NCBI GenBank assembly: GCA_934486705.1
Contig: CAKSQS010000013.1
Location: 1-56,163 of the forward strand
Length of the DNA: 56,163 nucleotides
Source: an uncultured Eubacteriales bacterium
GTDB lineage: Bacteria; Bacillota; Clostridia; Oscillospirales; Acutalibacteraceae
Reading direction: 5' to 3'
Shown here: positions 15,979 through 24,310 of the stretch, in pieces
Layout of the letters: every line of letters starts with the position of its first letter
How positions within the stretch are numbered: the stretch's first letter is position 1
Program-made: the position numbers and the translations under genes
The notes under the pieces: generated by a model
Seen by the model: the letters and a program-made list of their open reading frames with translations, nothing else
Databases searched by the model: none
Told to the model about the DNA's origin: nothing

Positions 15979-17262
15979 GTGAACAGAGATACCGTTTGCG
16001 TACAGGGCGGATACAGACCGGGTAACGGCGAGCCGCGACAGATACCTATAATTCAAAGCACAACCTTTAAATATAACACAAGCGAGGATATGGGCAGGCT
16101 TTTCGATTTGGAAGCAAGCGGATATTTCTATTCGCGCCTGCAAAACCCCACCTGCGACAGCGTAGCCGCTAAAATATGCGAGCTTGAGGGCGGCACGGCT
16201 GCAATGCTTACGTCTTCCGGTCAGGCAGCCTCGTTTTACGCCGTATTCAACATTGCGTCCTGCGGCGACCATATAGTTTCTTCCTCTTCGATTTACGGCG
16301 GTACATACAACCTTTTTGCCGTTACAATGAAAAGAATGGGGATAGACTTTACCTTTGTTTCCCCCGATTGCACCAAAGAGGAGCTTGACGCGGCTTTCCG
16401 CCCCAATACAAAGGCGGTTTTCGGCGAGACGGTGGCAAACCCCGCGCTTACCGTGCTTGATTTTGAAAAGTTCGCCGCCGCTGCGCACAGCCACGGCGTT
16501 CCGCTTATAGTGGATAACACCTTTGCAACGCCCGTCAACTGCCGCCCCTTTGAGTGGGGAGCGGATATTGTAACCCATTCCACCACCAAATATATGGACG
16601 GCCACGGCGCGGCGGTAGGCGGCTGCATTGTGGATTCGGGCAAGTTTGACTGGACGCGTTACCCCGATAAATACCCCGGGCTTTGCACGCCTGACGAAAG
16701 CTACCACGGCATAACCTATACCGAGCGTTTCGGCATAGGCGGCGCATACATCACCAAAGCCACCGCGCAGTTGATGCGCGATTTCGGCTCGGTGCAATCG
16801 CCGCAAAGCGCGTTTATTTTGAATTTGGGGCTTGAAAGCCTGCACGTAAGAATGGCGCGGCACTGCGAAAACGCGCTTGCCGTGGCGCGTGCGCTTAAAA
16901 ACGATACCCGTGTGGCTTACGTTATATACCCCGGGCTTGAGGGCGATAAATATTATGACCTTGCAAAGAAATATATGCCGAACGGCACAACAGGCGTTGT
17001 AAGCTTCGGCTTAAAGGGCGGAAGAAAAGCCGCCGAGGGCTTTATGAAGGGGCTTAAAATTGCCGCAATCGAAACTCACGTTGCCGACGCGCGCACCTGC
17101 TGCCTGCACCCCGCAAGCAGCACCCACCGCCAGATGACGGACGATGAACTTGCCGCCGCGGGCGTGCCCGCCGACCTTGTGCGTTTTTCGTGCGGGCTTG
17201 AAAGTGCGGATGACCTTATAAACGATATTAAACAGGCGCTCGACGGCGCAGAGGGCAGGTAA
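15979..17262 (+). CDS. metY: O-acetylhomoserine sulfhydrylase / aminocarboxypropyltransferase
   Basis: This PLP enzyme of the Cys/Met-metabolism fold makes homocysteine from O-acetylhomoserine and sulfide. It has the TTFKY N-terminal block, the substrate loop YSRLQNPT, the SSGQAA block and the PLP lysine in HSTTKYMDGHG. Length is 427 residues. I chose GTG 15979 because GGGGTGG ends about 5 bases before it. metA follows after 3 bases, which gives the last steps of direct sulfhydrylation. MetA's acetyl-CoA preference agrees with this substrate. Confidence 0.93.
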   Translation: MNRDTVCVQGGYRPGNGEPRQIPIIQSTTFKYNTSEDMGRLFDLEASGYFYSRLQNPTCDSVAAKICELEGGTAAMLTSSGQAASFYAVFNIASCGDHIVSSSSIYGGTYNLFAVTMKRMGIDFTFVSPDCTKEELDAAFRPNTKAVFGETVANPALTVLDFEKFAAAAHSHGVPLIVDNTFATPVNCRPFEWGADIVTHSTTKYMDGHGAAVGGCIVDSGKFDWTRYPDKYPGLCTPDESYHGITYTERFGIGGAYITKATAQLMRDFGSVQSPQSAFILNLGLESLHVRMARHCENALAVARALKNDTRVAYVIYPGLEGDKYYDLAKKYMPNGTTGVVSFGLKGGRKAAEGFMKGLKIAAIETHVADARTCCLHPASSTHRQMTDDELAAAGVPADLVRFSCGLESADDLINDIKQALDGAEGR

Positions 17263-17265
17263 AAA

Positions 17266-18183
17266 ATGCCGATAAAAATACCGAACGATCTGCCTGCGGT
17301 TAAAACGCTCAACGATGAAAATATATTCGTTATGACCGAAACGCGGGCTATAACGCAGGATATTCGTCCGCTTAAAATTCTGCTTTTGAACCTTATGCCC
17401 AAAAAGGTTGAAACCGAAACGCAAATATCCCGCCTACTCGGCAACTCCCCCCTACAGGTTGACCTTGAATTTCTGCATACCAAAAGCCATATTTCAAAAA
17501 ACACCTCGGCAGAGCATCTTTTCACATTTTATAAAACCTTTGAGGATGTTCGCGGCCGCACCTTTGACGGTATGATAATAACGGGCGCGCCCGTTGAGCA
17601 TATGCCCTTTGAAGAGGTGGAATACTGGGCGGAGCTGTGCGAAATTATGGAATGGAGCAAAACCCACGTGCACAGCACGTTTCACATTTGCTGGGGCGCG
17701 CAGGCGGGGCTTTACTACCATTACGGAATTAAAAAGCTGCCGCTGAAAGAAAAGCTTTTCGGCGTTTTCCCGCATACCGTGGATTATAAAAATTCAATTT
17801 TATTCCGCGGTTTTGACGATACCTTTATGGTGCCGCAGTCGCGCCACACCACCGTATCGGCAGAGGATATAGCAAAAACGCCGCAGCTTAAAATATTGGC
17901 AGGCTCTGAAAAAACGGGGGTTTTTGCCGTTTCAACCGATAAGGGCAAGCAAATTTTCATAACCGGTCACCCCGAGTATGACGCGGGAACGCTGGCGGCG
18001 GAGTATTTCCGCGACCTTAGCGAAAATAAGCCCATACACCTGCCGGAAAACTATTTCCCGGGTGATAATCCCGAAAATCCGCCGCTTGTTACCTGGCGCG
18101 CGCACGCAAATTTACTTTATTCAAACTGGCTCAATTACTTCGTTTACCAGACCACGCCGTACGATATTGAGAGCATAAAATAA
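17266..18183 (+). CDS. metAA: Homoserine O-acetyltransferase, MetA family
   Basis: MetA acylates homoserine for methionine synthesis. The catalytic Cys142 (HICWGAQAG), His235 and Glu237 (GHPEYD) are at the family's standard positions in this 305-residue protein. Residue 111 is Glu (GAPVEHMPFEEV). In this family Glu111 goes with acetyl-CoA use and Gly111 with succinyl-CoA. The gene follows metY after 3 bases, which supports the acetyl route. Downstream 18184-18297 shows no gene. Confidence 0.95.
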   Translation: MPIKIPNDLPAVKTLNDENIFVMTETRAITQDIRPLKILLLNLMPKKVETETQISRLLGNSPLQVDLEFLHTKSHISKNTSAEHLFTFYKTFEDVRGRTFDGMIITGAPVEHMPFEEVEYWAELCEIMEWSKTHVHSTFHICWGAQAGLYYHYGIKKLPLKEKLFGVFPHTVDYKNSILFRGFDDTFMVPQSRHTTVSAEDIAKTPQLKILAGSEKTGVFAVSTDKGKQIFITGHPEYDAGTLAAEYFRDLSENKPIHLPENYFPGDNPENPPLVTWRAHANLLYSNWLNYFVYQTTPYDIESIK

Positions 18184-18297
18184 TCGGACAGGGGCTAAAA
18201 CCGCGATTTTTGCCGAAAAATTATATTAAAACTACACAAATGCGGGCTTTCGGTTTTTTAAATCGTTGGATAAATATTAGAACTTATTCACAAATAA

Positions 18298-18325
18298 TTG
18301 ACGATTTCATTAAATGTGGTATAAT
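18298..18325 (+). promoter_or_regulatory. Strong promoter of the HPr gene
   Basis: TTGACG (18298-18303), 16 bases, TATAAT (18320-18325), with TGTGG just before the -10. The leader is about 65 bases and ends with AAGGAG before the ATG. Confidence 0.75.
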
Positions 18326-18395
18326 GATAATATCAGGTGTTACTAAGATGTAACGAGGTAGTTAATAAAATGTTAATCCCGAAGGAGATTTTACA

Positions 18396-18659
18396 ATGTG
18401 TGTTAAAGACGTAGTTATTCAAAATCAGGTTGGTCTTCATGCCCGCCCCGCAACCTTTTTTATTCAGAAAGCAAATGAGTATAAATCCTCAATCTGGGTT
18501 GAAAAGGACGAGAGAAAGGTAAACGCAAAGAGCCTTTTAGGCGTTCTGTCGCTCGGAATCGTAGGCGGCACAACCATAAAAATAATTGTTGACGGCTCGG
18601 ATGAAAAGGAAGCCCTCGACGGTCTTGTGGCTTTGGTAGAATCAGGCTTTGCAGATTGA
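18396..18659 (+). CDS. ptsH: Phosphocarrier protein HPr
   Basis: HPr carries phosphate from enzyme I to PTS sugar permeases. In Gram-positives, Ser46 phosphorylation makes it the CcpA co-repressor. The 87-residue sequence has the active-site His15 (GLHARPAT) and Ser46 (AKSLLGVLSLGI), so both functions are possible. His15 rules out a Crh-type protein. Enzyme I does not follow; the next gene is a PfkB-family kinase. A terminator follows directly. Confidence 0.96.
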   Translation: MCVKDVVIQNQVGLHARPATFFIQKANEYKSSIWVEKDERKVNAKSLLGVLSLGIVGGTTIKIIVDGSDEKEALDGLVALVESGFAD

Positions 18660-18683
18660 TATTGTATAATAAGTTTTATAATG

Positions 18684-18710
18684 TCTCCCTCTTGCGAGGG
18701 AGGCTTTTTT
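18684..18710 (+). terminator. Intrinsic terminator after ptsH
   Basis: CTCCCTC (18685-18691) pairs with GAGGGAG (18696-18702) around TTGC and is followed by GCTTTTTT. It ends only 14 bases before the next start codon, so some read-through into the kinase gene is likely. Confidence 0.88.
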
Positions 18711-18723
18711 ATAGGGAGAATTT

Positions 18724-19617
18724 ATGATATATACAGTAACCTTAAACCCCGCGCTTGATTATATTATGTACCCGAATAATTTAGCCGTGGGCGAAATAAA
18801 CCGCTCGGCACGCGAAAGCCTTTATTTCGGCGGCAAAGGCATAAATGTTTCGTTTATTTTAAATGAGCTTGAAATTCCCTCGGTAGCCACGGGTTTTATT
18901 GGCGGGTTTACGGGTGACGCGCTTGAAAATGCCGTTTCTGCCTTTGCAAAAACCGATTTTGTAAGGCTTAAAAAGGGTCTTACCCGCATAAACGTAAAGC
19001 TGCGCGCCGAAAATGAGACCGATATTAACGCCGCAGGTCCGAATGTATCAACGGAGGATATCAGCCGCCTTTTTGAAAAGTTAGAAAAGGTGCGGGCGGG
19101 CGATACCGTAGTGCTTTCGGGCAGCGTCCCTAAAAATATGCCTGCCGATATTTACGAAAATATAATGAAAAAGCTCTCCCCGCGCCACGTGAAATTCGCG
19201 GTTGACGCAGAGGGAGAGGCTCTTTTAAAATCTCTTGAATTTTCCCCGTTTTTAATAAAGCCGAACCTTGAAGAATTAAGCGGCATTTTCAAAACAGAGG
19301 TAACAAAACAAAATGTGAAGATATACGCCGAAAAGCTGCTTTCGCTCGGCGCGCAAAATGCGCTTGTTTCAATGGGAAAGGACGGCGCTTATCTTTACAT
19401 CTCCGGCGGTGAAAGCCTTTTTATGCCGGCGGTATCGGGCAAAGCCGTAAATACCGTGGGTGCGGGCGATTCAATGCTCGCGGGCTTTCTTGCAGGCTAT
19501 GAAAAAACCAAGGATTTCGACTATGCCCTGCGCCTTGGCACTGCTGCGGGCGGCGCCACCGCATTCAGCGAGGGGCTGGCAACGAAAGCTGAAATTCGGT
19601 TATTGTCAGAACGATAA
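18724..19617 (+). CDS. fruK: PfkB-family kinase, 1-phosphofructokinase/tagatose-6-phosphate kinase type
   Basis: This 297-residue sugar kinase phosphorylates a hexose phosphate with ATP. N-terminal TLNPALDY and FGGKGINVS blocks are typical of 1-phosphofructokinase and LacC. The C-terminal anion hole and catalytic base are in NTVGAGDSMLAGF. No fructose PTS permease or FruR gene is adjacent, so the substrate assignment rests on family similarity. Placement behind HPr suggests PTS-coupled sugar use. The start has GGGAG a few bases upstream (18714-18718). Confidence 0.85.
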   Translation: MIYTVTLNPALDYIMYPNNLAVGEINRSARESLYFGGKGINVSFILNELEIPSVATGFIGGFTGDALENAVSAFAKTDFVRLKKGLTRINVKLRAENETDINAAGPNVSTEDISRLFEKLEKVRAGDTVVLSGSVPKNMPADIYENIMKKLSPRHVKFAVDAEGEALLKSLEFSPFLIKPNLEELSGIFKTEVTKQNVKIYAEKLLSLGAQNALVSMGKDGAYLYISGGESLFMPAVSGKAVNTVGAGDSMLAGFLAGYEKTKDFDYALRLGTAAGGATAFSEGLATKAEIRLLSER

Positions 19618-19649
19618 ATTTGAAATCGTAAAGATGCAAGCCGAGAAAA

Positions 19650-19858
19650 GCCTCCCTCTATTTTGCCTCCCTGTGTAAGGGTGCGGGTGTCCGGCGGACA
19701 CCTCTGCAAAGCAGGAGCACCAATTTTGCCTCCCCTGTGTAAGGGGAGGTGTCATGCGTAAGCTATGACGGAGGGGTTGTTACAAACTAAAAATACCCCT
19801 CAGTCACTAACGTGACAGCTCCCCTCTATTTTGGCAAAGCCGAAAAGAAGGGAGCCTT
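19650..19858. repeat. Composite intergenic palindromic repeat block of clostridial type
   Basis: Two related units lie in tandem. Both begin with TTTTGCCTCCC(C)TGTGTAAGG, at 19661-19680 and 19725-19744. The first contains an 8-bp GGTGTCCG/CGGACACC hairpin (19686-19702) and CTGC/GCAG (19704-19714). The second contains CCTCCCCT/AGGGGAGG (19729-19749), GTCAT/ATGAC (19751-19769), GAGGGGT/ACCCCTC (19771-19801) and GTCAC/GTGAC (19803-19816), and closes with GGGAGC. I recall very similar repeats scattered through many gut Firmicutes genomes. They are probably MITE-like. No gene is seen between 19618 and 19879. Confidence 0.75.
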
Positions 19859-19879
19859 TTATACCCTACTAATTCCGCA

Positions 19880-20755
19880 TTATTTTTCCTTCACCGCTAT
19901 CCAAATTTCACACTCATAGCTCGGGTCGTTGGTATTTTGCGACGGATAAACCTCAAATTCAACGCTTTCGCCATACTCATACTGCGAGCTTTGCGGGAAA
20001 AATTCCGTAACTATCCTGTGGTAGGTCTCCACAAAGGCGTCGGGCATTTTACCCTTACTTTTAAACACCGCAAAGGTGCTTGCGGGTATTGTAATTACCT
20101 CTAAGTCGCCGTCTGCCTTTCTTCCGTCATACTCTGCGCCTATGCCGTAGGGAAACTGACCGGCGCTTAGCTCCGAAGAAAAGCAAATACCGAGCATACC
20201 TTTCATTACAGGGTTTTGCGGTATGCAGGCGATAAGCTTTTCTAACGTGCCGTCAGCACCGTATTCGCGCCACATCGCGGTAATATCCTCGGTAGCGTAT
20301 GCCGAAAGCGGCTTGCTCACCCTTTTGCGCTTGCATACCACCTGAAACGCGTCTCTTTTTTCAATTCTGTAATCCATTTTACTGCCTCCCGTTAAGGTTA
20401 ATTTTACGGAAAGCGGAGTAAATATTTTAACATTGCCGCCGTGCTTTGCCTCGCTCGGCGTAATGCCGTGAAATCGGGTAAAGGCGCGGGAAAAGCTCTC
20501 GGGCGTATCGTAGCCGTATTTAAGCGCTATATCTATAATTTTAGCGTTTCCCTTTGAAAGCTCCTCGCCCGCAAGGGAAAGCCTGCGCATACGAATATAA
20601 TCTCCCAGACTTAAACCGCAAAGAATACCGAACACCCTTTGAAAATGAAACGAAGAAGAATATGCCTGCCGCGCCGCCTTTTCAAAGTCAATTTCCTCGG
20701 TTATATTTTCTTCCACATAGTCAATAGCTCTTTGTATTCCCTGTATCCAATTCAT
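19880..20755 (-). CDS. AraC-family regulator with GyrI-like effector domain
   Basis: Residues 1 to about 100 carry two helix-turn-helix motifs of the AraC type (QAYSSSFHFQRVFG and YDTPESFSRAFTRFHGITPSEAK). Residues of about 115-291 form a GyrI/SOUL-like ligand-binding domain beginning with MDYRIEKRDAFQVV. This layout is that of Rob/BmrR-like multidrug-sensing activators and of small-molecule-binding regulators. No obvious target such as an efflux pump is adjacent. The gene lies 30 bases upstream of the end of addA on the same strand. Confidence 0.88.
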   Translation of the reverse strand: MNWIQGIQRAIDYVEENITEEIDFEKAARQAYSSSFHFQRVFGILCGLSLGDYIRMRRLSLAGEELSKGNAKIIDIALKYGYDTPESFSRAFTRFHGITPSEAKHGGNVKIFTPLSVKLTLTGGSKMDYRIEKRDAFQVVCKRKRVSKPLSAYATEDITAMWREYGADGTLEKLIACIPQNPVMKGMLGICFSSELSAGQFPYGIGAEYDGRKADGDLEVITIPASTFAVFKSKGKMPDAFVETYHRIVTEFFPQSSQYEYGESVEFEVYPSQNTNDPSYECEIWIAVKEK

Positions 20756-20785
20756 TTTTACTCCCTCTTTCGCAATTACAGTCTA

Positions 20786-23700
20786 TCATAATACGGGCGG
20801 CGTTTCCTGACTATATATGCTGGGAGGTGTTATTATTTCCTTTGACAGCGCAAAGGAGTAAATAACGGTCTGCTTTACAGGCTTTTCAAATATTTTTTCA
20901 CAAGCAAGCGCGTAAATTGCAAGCTGACCGCCGTAAGCATCAACCAGCGCGTCGGCGTTTTCGGCGTGGTCGGTCTTAAAATCAAGCACCACAATTTTGC
21001 CGTCCTCTTCAAAGCAAAGGTCCACCGCGCCCTGAACGATTATATTTTCATTTTCAAACGCTTTATCGGGGCTTGCAAGCAGCTTATTTGCGGGCAGCTC
21101 GGTTAAAAACCTCATCTCCCTTTTAACCAAGGGGGATTTTTTTATGCGCGCGAAAATATCGCTTTCAAAAAACGCTTTAATTTTATCCCTCGGCACGGCG
21201 TTATATTCCCGTTCGCTTAAATACTGCCACTCGTAAAGCCTTTCAAGCTCTTCGTACAATTCGTCGGCTTTATTAAAGTCTATAAACTCCATTACACGGT
21301 GGGTCGCAGTGCCCCGCTCGGCGGCTGTAATTCCGCCCTTACTCATAAACGCGGGGCGCGCCGAAAATGCGAATTTATCGCTTTCCGCCTTATTTGCCAG
21401 CGCCGAAACCGAGCTTTTGGCCTCCACCTGCAAAAGCGGCGCATAGGGGTACTCAAAGGAAATACTTTCCCGTATTTTTTCGGTCAAATCATTATCGGGC
21501 GCACATTCTGCTTTTTCTTCCGCTTTTTCTTCTGTATTTTCAGGCTCGGGGTATATCACCTTTATGCGCACGCGGCTGTCGGTAGTATCGGGTATAATAT
21601 TTGTACCGTTTCCGCGCAACTCCCTGCCGTCGGGGTGCAGCAGCGCAGATACAAGCAGCCATTTTGAATAAGACTTAAATCGGGAGAAAAGCCTATCGGG
21701 CTGCCCACCACAAAGGGTCAGGTCTGATAGCCCCTCGGCAACCGCTTTTTCCGCATCGCTTACAGAGGATATAAGCATAAGCTTGTCCTGTGTGCGGGTC
21801 ATTGCAACATACAAAAGCCGCAGTTCTTCCTCTTTTGCGGTTTTGCGCAGCTTATCAATTATCACCTCGCGGCATATTGTGGTAAAGCGGGTTTTTGCCG
21901 CCTCGTCAAAATACCTAAATCCAATGCCATGCTCCGCCGAAAAGAGCGTATCCTCGCGCGCGTCGCCGTCGTTAAACGCGGCGGTGGTGTCCGCCACAAT
22001 GCAAACGGGGAATTGCAGCCCTTTTGAGGCGTGTATGCTCATAATATTTACCGTATCGCCCGCAGAGCCCGCCGCAGCTGATTTTATTCCGCTTTCGGAT
22101 TGCTTTAAAATAAACCTCACAAACCCGCCTATGCCGCGCCCTGAGTCCGTCTCGTATTGCGCGGCGTAGCTTGCAAGCAGCAGTAGGTTATTGCGGCGGC
22201 GTATGCCCTCTTTCCCCGCCGAGACGGTGTTTAAATAATCGGTGCTGCCAAGCAGCCGCATTATAAGTTTTGAAAGCGGCAGCGTAACGCTTAAAAGGCG
22301 GTATTTTTGCAGTGTATCAAGGGTATTTTTTGCGTGAATATCGCCGTTTTCGGCGGCAAACACAAGCGCCGAATAAAGGCTGCCGCGCCGCCTGTTTATG
22401 CGTAGATTCGCGGTCTCCTCGGGCGTAAACCCGAATATGGGAGAAAGCAACACGCACAAAAGCTCAATATCCGATTCGGGATTGTCAATTACCTTTAAAA
22501 GCGCCAAAAATACCGATATTTCGGTAGTTTCGGCAAAGCTCTCGGCGGAAAAATTTGCGGGAACGCCGTGTTTTCGCAGTTCCTTTGCAATAATTCCCGC
22601 CTTATATTTCGGCGAGCGCAAAAGTATTGTAAAATCGGAGAATTTCGCGGGGCGCAGAGTTTCCTTATCTGCGCGTATCATAGGTTTGCCGTTTACCGCC
22701 GATTTAATATACTCCGCAATGTGCCGCGCCTCGGCTGTAAGCTGCTCTTCGGCAGAGCCTTTAACGCTTATAATATCAAGCTCGGCGGGCGGCTCGTCCG
22801 TTTCGGGGTATTCGGCGGCGGGTATCAGCCTTTCTTCTTCGTTATAGGCTATGCTGCCCGTGTTTTCGGTCATCATATGCTCAAAAAAGAAGTTTATATA
22901 TCGGCACACCTCGGGGTGGCAGCGGAAGTTACTGCCCAAAATAATTTTTTTGGGGTCATGCTTCCCCGCCTTATCATACGGCACGGCGGCGCTTTTCTTG
23001 CGTAAAAAGTTTGAGGGGTCTGCCCCGCGAAAGCCGTAAATGCTTTGCTTTACGTCCCCCACGGCAAAAAGCCGCTCCCCGTGGCGGGAGAGAATGTAGA
23101 AGAGCGTATCCTGCAAATCGTTTGTATCCTGGTATTCATCCACCATAACCTCGTCGTAAAGCTTTAAAAGCTCGTCGCCCTCGGTTTTTTCCGCCTCGCA
23201 CAAAAGTGACAAAGCCATATGCTCGGTGTTGTGAAAGGTAAAGATGCCGCGCTCGGAATACTCGGCAAATAGCTTTTCGTCAAACTCCGTAAGTATTTCG
23301 GAAAGCAGCCGTACTGCCGGGCAAAGGGAATTTAACTGCGCGGATATAAAGGCGGAATCGGCATAAAAAAGCTTTTGCAGGCGCTCTGTATCCTTTTCAA
23401 TATATTTATATGCAAGCTTTGCGGCAGCTGCCTGCGGAGACCCCGCAAGCCCGTTTGCACGCGGCAGGGGTGACAGCGCAAAAGCGGAAAGCGAACCGAA
23501 AATCTCGTTCCAATCCCCCGTATTGCAAGCGCTCGCCAGCGCGCCTACGCGCTTTGCGGATTCGGTAATATCGGGCAGATATTTTTCCGCCGTTTTTTCG
23601 TCTCCTAAAATTATATCCGCCGCTTCGGCAATAAGCGCCTGCATATCAGCGGCGGTTTTTGCGGCGGTTTCCACCGCGTATTTATACCATTCGTTATCCG

Positions 23701-24310
23701 CCCCAAAGCCGTTTTCATACGCTTTCGGAAGATTCGCAAACCACTCTTTCGGGAAAGCCAACTGGCGGCTGTAATCGTAAATTTTAAGCACAAAGGCGGA
23801 AAAATTGCCGTCGTCATATTCCGCGCCTACGGTATCAAGCAGTTTTAAAAATATGGGGTCGTTATCTTCGTAATACCTTTCAAGCACACTTTTTAACACC
23901 GATTCGTCTACAGGGCGCAGAGAATAGCCGTCGCTCATTTTAAAATCGGGGGATATACCCACCCTTTCAAAATTTTCGCGCACAAGGTCTATGCAGAAAG
24001 AGTCAATAGTGCATATTTTCGCGTTACTAAGCAGCTGCCTTTGCCGCAAAAGCCCAATGTTATCGGGGTTTGCGCGGCACTCCGCGTCCAGCCGCTTTTC
24101 AATTCGCGTGCGCATTTCGGCAGCGGCGGCGTTGGTAAAGGTAACTATTAAAAGGCGGTCGGCGCTTATGGGGTCGTTTTCGTCGGTCAGTCTTTTAATA
24201 ACCCTTTCAACCAAAACCGCAGTTTTGCCCGAGCCCGCCGCAGCGGAAACCAAAATATTCCCGCGCGCGTCTATTGCCGCCTGCTGCGCGGCTGTAGCCT
24301 TAAACGCCAT
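20786..24310 (-). CDS. addA: ATP-dependent helicase/nuclease subunit A
   Basis: AddA is the UvrD-like 3'-5' helicase and nuclease subunit of AddAB, which resects double-strand breaks for RecA loading. Walker A is at residues 22-31 (AAAGSGKTAV). Motif II is VDEYQDTN, motif VI is LYVAMTRTQDKL, and a RecB-type nuclease motif VVLDFKTDH lies near the C-terminus. The 1,174-residue length is typical. Its start overlaps the end of addB by 11 bases, so the subunits are coupled. No frameshift is seen. Confidence 0.96.
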   Translation of the reverse strand: MAFKATAAQQAAIDARGNILVSAAAGSGKTAVLVERVIKRLTDENDPISADRLLIVTFTNAAAAEMRTRIEKRLDAECRANPDNIGLLRQRQLLSNAKICTIDSFCIDLVRENFERVGISPDFKMSDGYSLRPVDESVLKSVLERYYEDNDPIFLKLLDTVGAEYDDGNFSAFVLKIYDYSRQLAFPKEWFANLPKAYENGFGADNEWYKYAVETAAKTAADMQALIAEAADIILGDEKTAEKYLPDITESAKRVGALASACNTGDWNEIFGSLSAFALSPLPRANGLAGSPQAAAAKLAYKYIEKDTERLQKLFYADSAFISAQLNSLCPAVRLLSEILTEFDEKLFAEYSERGIFTFHNTEHMALSLLCEAEKTEGDELLKLYDEVMVDEYQDTNDLQDTLFYILSRHGERLFAVGDVKQSIYGFRGADPSNFLRKKSAAVPYDKAGKHDPKKIILGSNFRCHPEVCRYINFFFEHMMTENTGSIAYNEEERLIPAAEYPETDEPPAELDIISVKGSAEEQLTAEARHIAEYIKSAVNGKPMIRADKETLRPAKFSDFTILLRSPKYKAGIIAKELRKHGVPANFSAESFAETTEISVFLALLKVIDNPESDIELLCVLLSPIFGFTPEETANLRINRRRGSLYSALVFAAENGDIHAKNTLDTLQKYRLLSVTLPLSKLIMRLLGSTDYLNTVSAGKEGIRRRNNLLLLASYAAQYETDSGRGIGGFVRFILKQSESGIKSAAAGSAGDTVNIMSIHASKGLQFPVCIVADTTAAFNDGDAREDTLFSAEHGIGFRYFDEAAKTRFTTICREVIIDKLRKTAKEEELRLLYVAMTRTQDKLMLISSVSDAEKAVAEGLSDLTLCGGQPDRLFSRFKSYSKWLLVSALLHPDGRELRGNGTNIIPDTTDSRVRIKVIYPEPENTEEKAEEKAECAPDNDLTEKIRESISFEYPYAPLLQVEAKSSVSALANKAESDKFAFSARPAFMSKGGITAAERGTATHRVMEFIDFNKADELYEELERLYEWQYLSEREYNAVPRDKIKAFFESDIFARIKKSPLVKREMRFLTELPANKLLASPDKAFENENIIVQGAVDLCFEEDGKIVVLDFKTDHAENADALVDAYGGQLAIYALACEKIFEKPVKQTVIYSFALSKEIITPPSIYSQETPPVL

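Noticed and set aside
15895..16863. A 322-codon minus-strand frame opposite metY
   Set aside because: It lies antisense to a gene with every expected PLP-enzyme block. Its composition is the basic, Cys- and Arg-rich type expected from reading a coding strand backwards.
18331..18395. A riboswitch or T-box ahead of ptsH
   Set aside because: The 65-base leader has no strong terminator/antiterminator pair and no T-box sequence.
18396..18659. Crh, the regulatory HPr-like protein
   Set aside because: His15 is present, and Crh lacks it.
19650..19858. A possible CRISPR array in the hairpin block
   Set aside because: There are only two related units, adjacent and unequal, and no regularly spaced unique spacers. 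No cas gene is in the window.
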